Shown here: positions 8,167 to 16,145 of the stretch, piece after piece
How the letters are laid out: every line of letters starts with the position of its first letter
Position numbering within the stretch: the first letter of the stretch is position 1
From: Deltaproteobacteria bacterium
GTDB taxonomy: Bacteria > Desulfobacterota > Binatia > UBA12015
Assembly (NCBI GenBank): GCA_016874795.1
Contig: VGTG01000054.1
Coordinates: forward strand, 1 to 33,480
Length of the DNA stretch: 33,480 nt
Direction: 5' to 3'
Notes under the pieces: generated by a model
What the model saw: the letters and a program-made list of their open reading frames with translations, nothing else
Told to the model about the DNA's origin: nothing
The model's database searches: none
Made by a program: the position numbers and the translations under genes

Positions 8167-9264
8167 TCAGAGGAACACGCCCTTCCGGCGCGCGAGGCCG
8201 TCGGCCATCATCCGGCGGATCCGACTCTTCACCTTTTCCACCATCTCGCCGATGACGCGGTCCTCGTCGTGCGGATTTCCCTCGAACGTCATCGGGGCCC
8301 CGAACTCGATGTGATACTTGACGGGCAGTGGTACGGGCGCTAGGACGAGGGGGAACGCCGGCATGCCGAGGAGCCTCGCGAGCGTCTTCCAGTTCCCGAG
8401 CGACGGCGCCTGCTCCTCCGATCCGACGACCGCGACCGGCACGATCGGCGTCTTCGTCTCGAGCGCGAGGCGAAGGAAGCCGAGGCCGAACTCTTGCAGC
8501 ACGTAGCGCTCGGTGAAGCTCTTGTTCATCCCGCGGACGCCCTCCGGGAAGGCGATCACCGCTTCGCCGTGGTCGAGGAGGTCGACGCAGTTCTTCGGCG
8601 TCCCGACGACGCTCCCCGCGCGCACCATCAGCACGTTGAGGAACGGCAGACGCGGCAGCCAGTACTCTCCCATCCCGCGGACGATGCGCGGCGGGTCCGC
8701 CTCGAGGAAGGCCGCCGCAGCGATCATCGCCGCGTCGAGCGCGATTTGCCCGGCGTGGTTGCCGATCAGGAGCACGCGGCCGCTCGGGAGGTTCTCGGCG
8801 CCGCGCGTCTCGACGCGGAAGTAGTAGCGGTAGACGAGCGTCGAGATCACCATGCTGCGGCGTACGACGTCCGCCTGCAGGCCCCACGGATCGTAGCCGT
8901 ACGCGTTGAGGTCCATCGGCGCGCGCGCGAGCTTCGCGGCGACCTCGTCCTCGATCCGGCGCAGGAACGCGGGCGAGAACGCGTCGAGGCCGAGGATCGC
9001 GTCGCCGGCGGCGTCGCGGAGTCGGTTCAGGAGCGAGAGCGGCGGCGGCTCGATCGCGCGCTTCGCGGGTGCGGCTGCGGCCGCGCGTGGCGGCGTCTCC
9101 GCGGCCGACTTCGCGCGCGCGCTCGGCTTCGCGTTCGCAGTCGGCTTCGCGTTCGCGTTCGTCCCGACCGGAGGTGTCGCGGTGACGGTGGTCAAGCGTC
9201 GCGAGCGCTTGCGTGGCCGTCCGTTTCCGGATCCTCGCCCCACGTCCTCCTTGGTCGTGCTCAC
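8167..9264 (-). CDS. PlsC-like lysophospholipid acyltransferase
   Basis: About 365 residues. The first 75 residues are an Ala/Lys/Pro-rich low-complexity tail with repeated NAKP-type units, poorly conserved by appearance. The acyltransferase domain follows: GNHAGQIALD (catalytic His about 170; the Asp is seven residues on, as in the NHSGGLPFDG subgroup rather than canonical NHx4D) and FPEGVRGMNKSF (about 239-250), then PIVPVAVVGSEE. It should acylate a glycerolipid or similar acceptor at the inner membrane. The start is GTG at 9264, 13 bp after the stop of the upstream SDR gene, which indicates one operon. The SDR-PlsC pairing resembles mycobacterial Rv0501 (galE2)-Rv0502; this is from memory and not searched. 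Confidence 0.85.
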   Translation of the reverse strand: MSTTKEDVGRGSGNGRPRKRSRRLTTVTATPPVGTNANAKPTANAKPSARAKSAAETPPRAAAAAPAKRAIEPPPLSLLNRLRDAAGDAILGLDAFSPAFLRRIEDEVAAKLARAPMDLNAYGYDPWGLQADVVRRSMVISTLVYRYYFRVETRGAENLPSGRVLLIGNHAGQIALDAAMIAAAAFLEADPPRIVRGMGEYWLPRLPFLNVLMVRAGSVVGTPKNCVDLLDHGEAVIAFPEGVRGMNKSFTERYVLQEFGLGFLRLALETKTPIVPVAVVGSEEQAPSLGNWKTLARLLGMPAFPLVLAPVPLPVKYHIEFGAPMTFEGNPHDEDRVIGEMVEKVKSRIRRMMADGLARRKGVFL

Positions 9265-9277
9265 GGTCGCGGTCCCC

Positions 9278-10192
9278 TCAGATCCGGACGCTCTGCAGCG
9301 TCTCCTCGAGGGAAAGGAGCGGCGTGAAGCCGGTTGCCTCGCGGAAGCGACGGCCGTCGATCGTGCACGGATACTTGACGAAGTCGGCTGCGTCCGCCGG
9401 CACGGGGAACCAGCCGTAGCGGAAGAGGCGATCGAGGAGGAACAGGGCGAGCGGCTCGGGAAGCGAGACCGCGGTCCCGCCCGCCTCGCGGATCGCGACG
9501 CCGAGCGGCACGGCGCCCGGTCCGACGACGTTGAAGACGCCGCGTGCGCCTCGCTCGAGGGCCGCGACCATCGCCTCCGCGAGATCGCTCTCGTGGATGA
9601 ACTGCATCAGCGGATCGAAGCCGAGGATCGTCGGGACGTAGGGAAGCTTGAAGTAGGCTCCGATCGAGCTCTGCACGTTGCTTCCGAGCGTGCTCACGGG
9701 GCGAAGGATCGCCGTCGCGATGTTCGGGTAGCGCCAGAGGAACGCGGTCGCGAGCGTATCGACCTCGGCGAGGTCGCGGATCTCCGGATAGTGGCGGCTG
9801 ACGTTCAGGGCCGTATCCTCGTCCATGTAGAACGGGTTCTCCGGAAGCGCGCCGTAGACGTACGAGCTCGTGGAGACGACGACCTTCTCGACGCCGTAGT
9901 CCGCGCAGTACTGGAGGAGCCGCTTCGTGGCGACGACGTTCACGTCGTGGCGCAGGATCGCGTCGAAATCGTGACGGATGAGGCCCAGGTGGACGACGGC
10001 GTCGGGGCGCTCTCGCCGGAAGAGGTCCTCGACGCGGTGGCTGCGCAGGTCCGCGAGGTGGACCGTGATGTCCTTCGGCCGTCCTTCCCACGGCGTCCGG
10101 TCGACCCCGACGATCTCGCACGAGCCGCGCAGGCGCTGGGCGAGAAGCCGTCCGTGGCCGCCCGAGATCCCGGTGATGAGGAGCCGTTGCAA
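9278..10192 (-). CDS. NAD-dependent epimerase/dehydratase (extended SDR)
   Basis: About 304 residues. The Rossmann motif is TGISGGHGR (GxxGxxG at residues 8-14), followed by DRTPW at the end of the second strand and VVHLG. The STSSYVYG strand supplies the Ser of extended SDRs. The active-site YxxxK is degenerate: the tyrosine is in HYPEIRD, with Arg where Lys is expected. This suggests altered or lost catalysis, or a subfamily difference. C-terminal segments QFIHESDLAEA and GVFNVVGPG are typical. Start is TTG at 10192 directly next to a REP-like element, with no clear Shine-Dalgarno, so insertion of the element may have replaced the native leader. It is followed after 13 bp by the PlsC-like gene. 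Confidence 0.85.
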   Translation of the reverse strand: MQRLLITGISGGHGRLLAQRLRGSCEIVGVDRTPWEGRPKDITVHLADLRSHRVEDLFRRERPDAVVHLGLIRHDFDAILRHDVNVVATKRLLQYCADYGVEKVVVSTSSYVYGALPENPFYMDEDTALNVSRHYPEIRDLAEVDTLATAFLWRYPNIATAILRPVSTLGSNVQSSIGAYFKLPYVPTILGFDPLMQFIHESDLAEAMVAALERGARGVFNVVGPGAVPLGVAIREAGGTAVSLPEPLALFLLDRLFRYGWFPVPADAADFVKYPCTIDGRRFREATGFTPLLSLEETLQSVRI

Positions 10193-10199
10193 CTATTCG

Positions 10200-10300
10200 A
10201 GAGAGGGGCGCCGCCCCTCTCCCCCCCCCGCCGAAGCCCGACGGGGCCCCCTCTCCCCGCTCGCTTCGGTCGGGCACGCGCTTCGCGCGCGGATGCTCGT
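10200..10300 (-). repeat. Three-hairpin REP-like element, copy C
   Basis: Same architecture as 1-127. The first hairpin is identical: 9-bp stem at 10201-10209/10213-10221. A diverged middle hairpin lies in a C-rich run near 10222-10245. The linker is CTCTCCCCGCTCGCTTCGG, and the last hairpin is CGCGC/GCGCG at 10277-10281/10285-10289. On the minus strand it follows the stop (10318) of the ParB-like gene and precedes the TTG of the SDR gene. Confidence 0.8.
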
Positions 10301-10317
10301 ATCCGGACGCATGCGAT

Positions 10318-11226
10318 TTACTCTGGTGCGACCACGGCGGCGCGCTGCACGTCCTCGTAGCGAATCTTGCCTAGATCGGCCGATTCGATGTTTTCCTTGA
10401 GGCGGGTGAAGGTCTGCTCGAAGGAGGGGAGCGTCTTCCGGGCGCGCGTCAATGGCGTCGTCCGCGCGAGGAGGAAGTTCTTGACGTACGGGTGATTGAG
10501 CCCGCGGCGCTTCAGCTTCTCGACGGCCTTCCCGAGCGCGTCGTCGGCTGCCTTGACCAGTGCCGCCCGCTCCTCGCGCTCCGGCAGCGTCTTCGAGAAC
10601 TTGCCGGCGAGAAACTGGTCGACTCGCTTCAGCATCGGAGCGAAGGCGCCTCCGGCGAACCGCTTGTTCTGCTCGTAGAGGATGCCGAGGGTGATCAGGT
10701 GCGGCGACTCGAACTGGAACGCGAAGTCGGACTCGCCGCTGTCGGGAGCGTCCTCGGCGAGGACGCGCACCATCCGGATCACCTCGAGCGACTTCTCCTT
10801 CAGGTTGTGCGCCTTCTCCGTGTTGAGAGCGAGGATCTGGAAGGAGACCTCGGAGTCCGGGATGAGGATCGCGGGGACGAGCTTCGCCTTGAGCTTCTGC
10901 AGCACGGTGCGGCGATGATTGCCGTTCGGCGTCCAGTAGACACCCGCGCGCGGGCTCGTGACGACGACGGGATCGACGAACCGCTCGAGCTTCTTGACGA
11001 CCTCCTGCAGGCGCTTGACGTGCGTCGGGGAGAGGTCGCGCTGATAGGGCGTCGCGTCGACCTGGTCGATCGGGAGCAGGCAGAAGATCTGCCAGTGGTC
11101 TCCGACGGGCTCCTGATAGACCGCGAGGACGTGCCCGCCGTCCTCCGTCACACGGTCGGCCAGGGCGCGGACTTCGGCCGGCGGCGACCCCGCCGGATGG
11201 ACGGCGTATTCCCGTGTGGTGGCCAT
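10318..11226 (-). CDS. ParB N-terminal-domain protein (orphan)
   Basis: About 302 residues. The ParB/Srx-type N domain is at about 50-120: LPIDQVDATPYQRDLSPTHV, then the nucleotide-binding box in NGNHRRTVLQ (about 101-110). ParB boxes of this kind bind CTP or ATP. The rest is alpha-helical, with no obvious helix-turn-helix or nuclease motif. There is no ParA partner and no parS-like site nearby, so chromosome partition is unlikely; a stand-alone ParB-fold regulator is the best guess. The ATG at 11226 is chosen because frame sequence upstream of it overlaps the divergent gene's leader. It is divergent from the VTT gene, leaving a 67-bp shared promoter region. A REP-like element follows its stop. 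Confidence 0.75.
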   Translation of the reverse strand: MATTREYAVHPAGSPPAEVRALADRVTEDGGHVLAVYQEPVGDHWQIFCLLPIDQVDATPYQRDLSPTHVKRLQEVVKKLERFVDPVVVTSPRAGVYWTPNGNHRRTVLQKLKAKLVPAILIPDSEVSFQILALNTEKAHNLKEKSLEVIRMVRVLAEDAPDSGESDFAFQFESPHLITLGILYEQNKRFAGGAFAPMLKRVDQFLAGKFSKTLPEREERAALVKAADDALGKAVEKLKRRGLNHPYVKNFLLARTTPLTRARKTLPSFEQTFTRLKENIESADLGKIRYEDVQRAAVVAPE

Positions 11227-11293
11227 GCGATCGTTGTACCTTGAGACGCCCCGAAACGGCCAATCGGGCGTGAGCCCCGCCGGAGGTGGACGG

Positions 11294-12031
11294 ATGCCAG
11301 AGCCGAAGAGCGAAACTGCACCGGAGAGCGCCGTCCAGCGGCGTTCCCTTCTCGTACCGATCGCGATCGGGCTCGCCGTCGTGATCGCACTCGCGGTCCT
11401 CTTCCGCACGCTGCCGGTCGCGGAGTGGCTCGCCCTCTTCCAGCAGTGGGTGCAGGGGCTCGGCGCCGCCGGCTGGCTGCTCTACGCGCTCGCCTACGCC
11501 GTCTGCGTCGTCGCCTTCGTGCCCGCTTCCGTCCTGACGCTCGGCGCGGGCGCGATCTACGGCCTCGGCGTCGGCGTCGGCGTCGTGCTCGTCGGGGCTT
11601 CGATCGGTGCGACGCTCTCGTTCCTCCTCGCGCGGACTCTCCTGCGGAGCCGCGTCGAGCAGTGGACGAGCGGGAACGAGCGCTTCCAGGCGCTCGACCG
11701 GGCGATCGCGAAGGAAGGAGCGAAGATCGTCTTTCTCGTCCGTCTCGCTCCGATCTTCCCGTTCACCTACATCAACTACGCGTTCGGCCTGACCGGAGTC
11801 GGGACCGCGCCGTACGTGCTCGCGACGATCATCGGGATGATCCCCGGGACGTTCGCGTACGTGTATCTCGGTGCGGCCGGCGCCGCCGCCGCGGAGGCCG
11901 CGGCCGCGGACGGAGCGGACGCGACGCGGACCTGGATCAACGTCATCGGCGCGATCGCGGCCGTCGTGGTGACCGTCTTCGTCGCGCGGATCGCGACGCG
12001 GGCGATCCGGACGGCCGGGGTGGAGGGCTGA
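11294..12031 (+). CDS. VTT-domain (TVP38/TMEM64, DedA-like) membrane protein
   Basis: About 245 residues. One helix sits at about 15-35, then the VTT/SNARE-associated core: FVPASVLTLGAGAIYG, ASIGATLSFLLAR, and VFLVRLAPIFPFTYINYAFGL, followed by YVLATIIGMIPGTFAYVYLG. The F/P-rich re-entrant motifs match the TVP38 family. DedA/VTT proteins are membrane proteins implicated in lipid scrambling or undecaprenyl-phosphate recycling; the substrate here is not known. The ATG at 11294 has a strong GGAGG 7 nt upstream. The tail has an Ala-rich stretch before a last helix. It is divergent from the ParB-like gene and upstream of the MDR gene. Confidence 0.88.
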   Translation: MPEPKSETAPESAVQRRSLLVPIAIGLAVVIALAVLFRTLPVAEWLALFQQWVQGLGAAGWLLYALAYAVCVVAFVPASVLTLGAGAIYGLGVGVGVVLVGASIGATLSFLLARTLLRSRVEQWTSGNERFQALDRAIAKEGAKIVFLVRLAPIFPFTYINYAFGLTGVGTAPYVLATIIGMIPGTFAYVYLGAAGAAAAEAAAADGADATRTWINVIGAIAAVVVTVFVARIATRAIRTAGVEG

Positions 12032-12053
12032 AAGCGCCGCGTTGAAGGTTCTC

Positions 12054-12078
12054 GCGGGGGGATGGTAGGGACCCCCGC
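12054..12078 (+). promoter_or_regulatory. Perfect hairpin touching the MDR start codon
   Basis: GCGGGGG (12054-12060) pairs with CCCCCGC (12072-12078), ending one base before the ATG at 12079. The 11-nt loop is purine-rich (GATGGTAGGGA) and holds the only ribosome-site-like sequence. It could terminate the VTT transcript or control translation of the next gene; the sequence cannot distinguish these. Confidence 0.45.
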
Positions 12079-13239
12079 ATGGTTCGAGCCTACGCCATCA
12101 CCGCCGATGCGGTCGCCGCCGAGCGCGCCCGCGTGAACGACGACCTGGATCAGGTCGACATTTCCCGCGTCGTCCAGCTCGATTCGCTGGAGCTCCCGAA
12201 GATGGGGCCGAACGACGTCCACCTGCGGATCCTCGCAGCCTCGGGCGAGCACAACGTCGACCACGCGGCTCTCGCGGACACGGTCAACATCGCGCAGCTC
12301 CGCGGCGGCAAGATGTACCCGGGAAACTCCGCGCTCGGCGAGGTCGTCTCGGTGGGCGAGAACGTGACCCGGTTGAAGCCGGGCGACATCGCGATCACGC
12401 ACTGCAACGGCGACCCGGACCGATTCGGGTTCCCGCTTCGCATCTGGGCGTACGACAAGCCGGATTCGATCGGTTGGTATGCGGAGGAGAGCGTCGTCGG
12501 CGAGTGGCAGCTCATCCCCGCGCCGCTCGATTGCGGGCTGAACCTCTGGGAGATCGCGGCGCTGCCGCTCCGCGCGCCGACGGCGTACCACCTGTGGCGC
12601 CGCGCTCTCGGGATCTTCCGCGTCAAGGTCTCTCGCGAGCACCTCTCCGAGATCAACGTCCTCGGCTTCGGCGGCGGCGTGTCCGAGCTCTTCCTGATGC
12701 TCGCGAAGCACGAGGGCCATCGCGCCTTCTTCTGCTCCGGCAGCCCGGAGCGTCGCGCGGCGCTCGAGAAGCTGGGCATCACCGGCATCGACCAGAAGAA
12801 GTACAACCGCTTCGCCGGCCGCGACGACATCAAGGGCTTCACGGCCGAGGTGAAGAAGCTGACGGGCGGCGAGGGCATGCACGTCGTGTGCGACATGCTG
12901 CGCGGACCGGTCTTCCCGGCGGGCATCGCGGCTTCGGCGCGCCAGGGCGTGAACGTCAGCGCGGGCTGGCAGCTTTCGAAGAGCATCACGTACGACTCGG
13001 CGGGCGCGTCGGTGAAGCAGCTGACGCTCGATCACACGCACTACGAGACGCTGGTCGGCTGCGCCGCGGCGACGGAGCTCTACGGCAAGGTGTTCAAGCC
13101 GACCGTGCACAAGGAGATCTATGCGTTCGAGGATCTCCCGCGCGCGATGGTCGAGATGCACAAGAACACGGTGACCGGCATTCCGATCATCCGCATCGCG
13201 AAGGACCTGCCGGCCTCGGTTCGCTCGATCGCTCCCTGA
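12079..13239 (+). CDS. MDR-family reductase, crotonyl-CoA carboxylase/reductase-like
   Basis: About 386 residues. It has a GroES-like N domain (PKMGPNDVHLRILAASGEHN, MYPGNSALGEVVSVGENV, LKPGDIAITHCNGD), then RIWAYDKPDSIGWYAE, which parallels the RIWG...GGLAE region of crotonyl-CoA reductases, then a Rossmann fold with VLGFGGGVSELFLMLA. KKLTGGEGMHVVCDM and a C-terminal VEMHKNTVTGIPIIRI agree with that subgroup. No structural-zinc Cys cluster is seen. It is some 60 residues shorter than classical CCRs, so it may reduce another enoyl-CoA or quinone-type substrate without carboxylation. The hairpin just before the ATG may affect expression. The family call is strong, the substrate is not. Confidence 0.75.
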   Translation: MVRAYAITADAVAAERARVNDDLDQVDISRVVQLDSLELPKMGPNDVHLRILAASGEHNVDHAALADTVNIAQLRGGKMYPGNSALGEVVSVGENVTRLKPGDIAITHCNGDPDRFGFPLRIWAYDKPDSIGWYAEESVVGEWQLIPAPLDCGLNLWEIAALPLRAPTAYHLWRRALGIFRVKVSREHLSEINVLGFGGGVSELFLMLAKHEGHRAFFCSGSPERRAALEKLGITGIDQKKYNRFAGRDDIKGFTAEVKKLTGGEGMHVVCDMLRGPVFPAGIAASARQGVNVSAGWQLSKSITYDSAGASVKQLTLDHTHYETLVGCAAATELYGKVFKPTVHKEIYAFEDLPRAMVEMHKNTVTGIPIIRIAKDLPASVRSIAP

Positions 13240-13271
13240 CGCGGGCAGCCGTGGGCGATCACGCGGGCGCC

Positions 13272-13673
13272 ATGAAGAGTCCGCTCCGTCTCGTCTTCGG
13301 CATCGTGGCCGGGTGCCTCGGTGCCGCCGTCGTCGCGGGCGTCGGATTCTTCGCGCTGCGCACCTTCTGGTCGGGCTACGCGGAAGCGGAGCCGGAGAAG
13401 GCGTACTCGCTCGGGATGCTGCTGGCGCGCCTCACCGTCGGTGCGCTCTGCGCGGCGGGCGTTGCGATCACCGCGACGATCGTCGCGCGCGATGGTGGCA
13501 GAGCGGCGTGGTGGTTCGGTGCGCTGTTCCTCCTGCTGTCGCTGCGACCGCACCTGTACACCGTCTGGGACGACTACCCGGTGTGGTACCACTTCGTCTA
13601 TCTCGGGTACCTCGTGCCGATCGCGGGCTTCACAGGGAGGTTCGCGGCGCGTAGGTTGTCCGTGGGCACATGA
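13272..13673 (+). CDS. Small four-helix membrane protein, unknown
   Basis: 133 residues with about four hydrophobic segments: LVFGIVAGCLGAAVVAGVGF at the start, LLARLTVGALCAAGVAITAT, WWFGALFLLLSL and FVYLGYLVPIAGFTG. Between the third and fourth lies HLYTVWDDYPVWYHF. No family is recognised. The ATG at 13272 was chosen because it opens directly on the first helix and the frame before it belongs to the MDR gene region. Its stop overlaps the start of the next gene in an ATGA, so it is probably translated together with the aspartic-protease-like protein. Confidence 0.7.
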   Translation: MKSPLRLVFGIVAGCLGAAVVAGVGFFALRTFWSGYAEAEPEKAYSLGMLLARLTVGALCAAGVAITATIVARDGGRAAWWFGALFLLLSLRPHLYTVWDDYPVWYHFVYLGYLVPIAGFTGRFAARRLSVGT

Positions 13674-14101
13674 AGAAAGGCGAAGCTTCTTCCGTGCGCG
13701 GGAGGCGACCGGTAGTGCGTCGCCGGATGGGCACGTTTCACGTGGGCTGCCGCGTCGAGAGCACGATCGAACGCCTCCGCGGAGAGAGGCTCGCGAGCCT
13801 CCTCGTCGATACGGGAAGCGAATACACCTGGGTTCCCAAGCGCGTCCTGGAACGAATCGGGGTGGCTCGGGAGAAGAAGGACGCGACGTTCGTGATGGCG
13901 AATGGTCAGCGGATCACTCGCGCCATCGGCTTCGCGATCGTTCGCGTGGGACGCTTCTTCACCGTGGACGAGGTCGTCTTCGCAGAGCCGGGCGATTTGC
14001 TCCTGCTCGGTGCGCGCACGCTCGAGGGTCTCGGTCTCGTAGTCGATCCGCGGCGCAAGAAGCTCGTCGCTGCAGGACCGCATCCCGCCGCCGCGGCTTG
14101 A
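13670..14101 (+). CDS. Retropepsin-like aspartic protease domain protein
   Basis: 143 residues. The signature is LLVDTGSEYTWVP (catalytic Asp about 47), followed by TFVMANGQRITRAIGFAIVRV and the second conserved block LLLGARTLEGLGLVVDP. This is the layout of single-domain retroviral-type aspartic proteases (clan AA), which act as homodimers. There is no signal peptide; the first 19 residues are very basic, and a second ATG at 13727 could be used instead. It overlaps the preceding small membrane protein by 4 bp, so a membrane partner or substrate is plausible. It ends in an Ala-rich tail. Role unknown. Confidence 0.75.
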   Translation: MKKGEASSVRGRRPVVRRRMGTFHVGCRVESTIERLRGERLASLLVDTGSEYTWVPKRVLERIGVAREKKDATFVMANGQRITRAIGFAIVRVGRFFTVDEVVFAEPGDLLLLGARTLEGLGLVVDPRRKKLVAAGPHPAAAA

Positions 14102-14123
14102 GCACCGCGGCCCGTCGCGGCTC

Positions 14124-14157
14124 AGCGGCGGAAGCCCGTGAGCGGCGGAGGCCTGTG
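14124..14157. repeat. 17-bp direct repeat, two units
   Basis: Units at 14124-14140 and 14141-14157 differ at two bases (AGCGGCGGAAGCCCGTG versus AGCGGCGGAGGCCTGTG). They lie in the gap after the aspartic-protease gene. No function is apparent. Confidence 0.5.
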
Positions 14158-14166
14158 AGCCCGAAG

Positions 14167-14347
14167 TCAGCGACGCTGGACCAGCACCCCGTACCACCCG
14201 AGCCCGCGGTAGGTCTCGTACCCCGGAGTCAGGGCGAACCCGACGACGGTACCGCTCGCGTCCATGGAGTGGCCGATCGTCTTTCCCTCCGTCTGAAGCG
14301 GGAAGATCTCGTCCAGCACGCCGACGCCGTCCGAGGCTGCGAGGCTC
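14167..14347 (-). pseudogene. Gene remnant: C-terminal piece of an unknown beta-rich protein
   Basis: The 353-bp gap 14102-14454 has no complete gene, but on the minus strand about 60 codons ending in TGA (14167-14169) read like real protein: LDEIFPLQTEGKTIGHSM, then GTVVGFALTPGYETY and GWYGVLVQRR. The frame is the same as the acyl-CoA ligase, separated by that gene's stop and about 35 less protein-like codons. No start codon with a ribosome site is visible, so I read it as the 3' remnant of a lost gene. Family not recognised. Confidence 0.4.
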
Positions 14348-14454
14348 TGTTGCCCCCGGGGTGGTCTCTCGCCCTTCAGGCGGGGAGCGCGGAGCGCAAG
14401 CTCTCGGGCGGATGCGCGGCTTTGCTCGCCGAAGCGGGGGCGACGATGCGCGCG

Positions 14455-16014
14455 TCAGCCGCGGAGCCCGATCTCCTTCAGCGCCCGCTTGTCGATCTTG
14501 AACATCGGGGTCGCCGGAAGCTCCGGCAGGAGCGTCAAGCGATCGGGACGCTTGAAGCTCGCGAGGGAATCGCCGACCCACGCGCGCAGCTCCGCGAGCG
14601 TCGGCGGATCGTCGGGCTTGCGCGGTACGACGAATGCGCAGCCGATCTCGCCGTGGACGTCGTCGGGGAGCCCGACGATCGCGGCGCGGGCGACCTTCGG
14701 GTGCTTGCCGAGGAGGTCCTCGATCTCCGACGGGTACACGTTGAAGCCGCCGCGGATGTACATCTCGCTCTGCCGGCCGCGGAGGTGCACGTAGCCGGCC
14801 TCGTCGACGGCGCCGACGTCGCCGGTGTGGATCCAGCCTGCCTCGTCGATCGTCTTCCGCGTCGCTTCCTCGTCGCGCCAGTAGCCGCGCATCGTGGCAC
14901 CCGAGCGCACGACGACGTTGCCGTACTCGCCGGTCGGAAGCGGGCGGTTCTCGTCGTCGACGATGCGGAGCTCGACGCCGCTCGTCGGCTTCCCGACGGT
15001 CGTCGCGAGGATCTCCGGTGGATCGTCGGGCAGCGAAGCGGAGCCGATGCCGATCTCCGTCGACGAGTAGCGCACGCTGACACGCGCCTTTAGCGTCTCC
15101 TGCACGCGGCGGATCAACGCCGGCGTCGACGGTGCGCCGCCGAGGAGCACCGTCTCGACGGAGCTCATGTCGCGCTTCGCGCAGTCGGGGTGATCGAGGA
15201 GGAGCACGACCTGCGTCGGGAAGCCGCCGATGTCGCTCAAGCGCTCTCGTTCGATCGTCTCGAGGACCGCGGCGGGATCGAACTCGTCGTGGATGATCGT
15301 GCACGTCTGGTGCGAGAGCCCGATTCCCGCGCGTGCCATGAAGCCGACATGCGCGAAGGAGACGCCGGTGACGAGGTGCGCCGCCGGCGGACGTCTACTT
15401 TTGTATCGACGCGTCTCGATCTCCGCGAGCGCCAGGACGTTCTCGTGCGCGTACCAGGCGCCCTTCGGGATGCCGGTCGTGCCGCTGGTGAAGACGATGG
15501 CTACCGGGTCGGAAGGCTGTACATCCGCGGGAGGAGGGGTCGCGAGGTCCCCAGCGAGCTTCTCGACGACGGCGGCCGTTCCGTCCGTGACCTCCTTCGC
15601 GTCGACCCAGAGCGTCTCGCGCAGCTCGGGAAGCTCCGGTCGGAGCGCCTCGATCATTCCGCGAAAGTCGGCTCCGTAGAAGGCGTCGACGCCGAAGACG
15701 AGACGCGCGCCGGAGCGCTGCAGGATGTGGCCGATCTCCGTGCGCCGATAGCGTACGTTGATCCCCGTCGTGATCGCGCCGAGGCGTGATGTCGCGAGAT
15801 AGGCGACCTGGTAGAGCGGCGTCGTCGGGAGAAGCAGCGTCACGACGTCGCCGCGGCCGACGCCGCGCGCCGCGAACACGGCCGACATCCGTTCGGCGAG
15901 ACGGCGCCAGTCGCCGTAGGTCAAGCGTTCGTTTCGGTAGCGGAACGCCGGAGCGTCGGGGTTCTCGGTCGCGCCCGCGTCGAGAAGCCCGTAGAGGTGC
16001 TTCGCCTGCAGCAT
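14455..16014 (-). CDS. AMP-dependent acyl-CoA synthetase/ligase (ANL family)
   Basis: About 519 residues from the ATG at 16014; a TTG at 16053 would add 13. Motifs in order: NPDAPAFRYRNERLTYGDW, the phosphate loop IVFTSGTTGIPKG (residues about 174-185), STEIGIG, then GWIHTGDVG (adenosine-binding Asp), RGRQSEMYIRGGFNVYPSEIE at the hinge, and a C-terminal lysine in FKIDKRALKE, where many relatives have PxGKxxK. It activates a carboxylic acid to its acyl-CoA through an acyl-adenylate; chain length is not deducible. The divergent P460-like gene starts at 16146, leaving a shared promoter region of about 130 bp. In-frame remnant sequence lies downstream. Confidence 0.9.
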   Translation of the reverse strand: MLQAKHLYGLLDAGATENPDAPAFRYRNERLTYGDWRRLAERMSAVFAARGVGRGDVVTLLLPTTPLYQVAYLATSRLGAITTGINVRYRRTEIGHILQRSGARLVFGVDAFYGADFRGMIEALRPELPELRETLWVDAKEVTDGTAAVVEKLAGDLATPPPADVQPSDPVAIVFTSGTTGIPKGAWYAHENVLALAEIETRRYKSRRPPAAHLVTGVSFAHVGFMARAGIGLSHQTCTIIHDEFDPAAVLETIERERLSDIGGFPTQVVLLLDHPDCAKRDMSSVETVLLGGAPSTPALIRRVQETLKARVSVRYSSTEIGIGSASLPDDPPEILATTVGKPTSGVELRIVDDENRPLPTGEYGNVVVRSGATMRGYWRDEEATRKTIDEAGWIHTGDVGAVDEAGYVHLRGRQSEMYIRGGFNVYPSEIEDLLGKHPKVARAAIVGLPDDVHGEIGCAFVVPRKPDDPPTLAELRAWVGDSLASFKRPDRLTLLPELPATPMFKIDKRALKEIGLRG

Positions 16015-16145
16015 GGTCGGGTCGTAGGTATCCGCCGCCGGTAGAACCGGCAAGCGACCGTTCAGGCCGAGGTGGACTCGTCGTCGAGCGATCGGGCTTG
16101 ACGCGCGCGGGCGGTGGAGGGATGCCGGTGGCGGAGGTGACGGCC

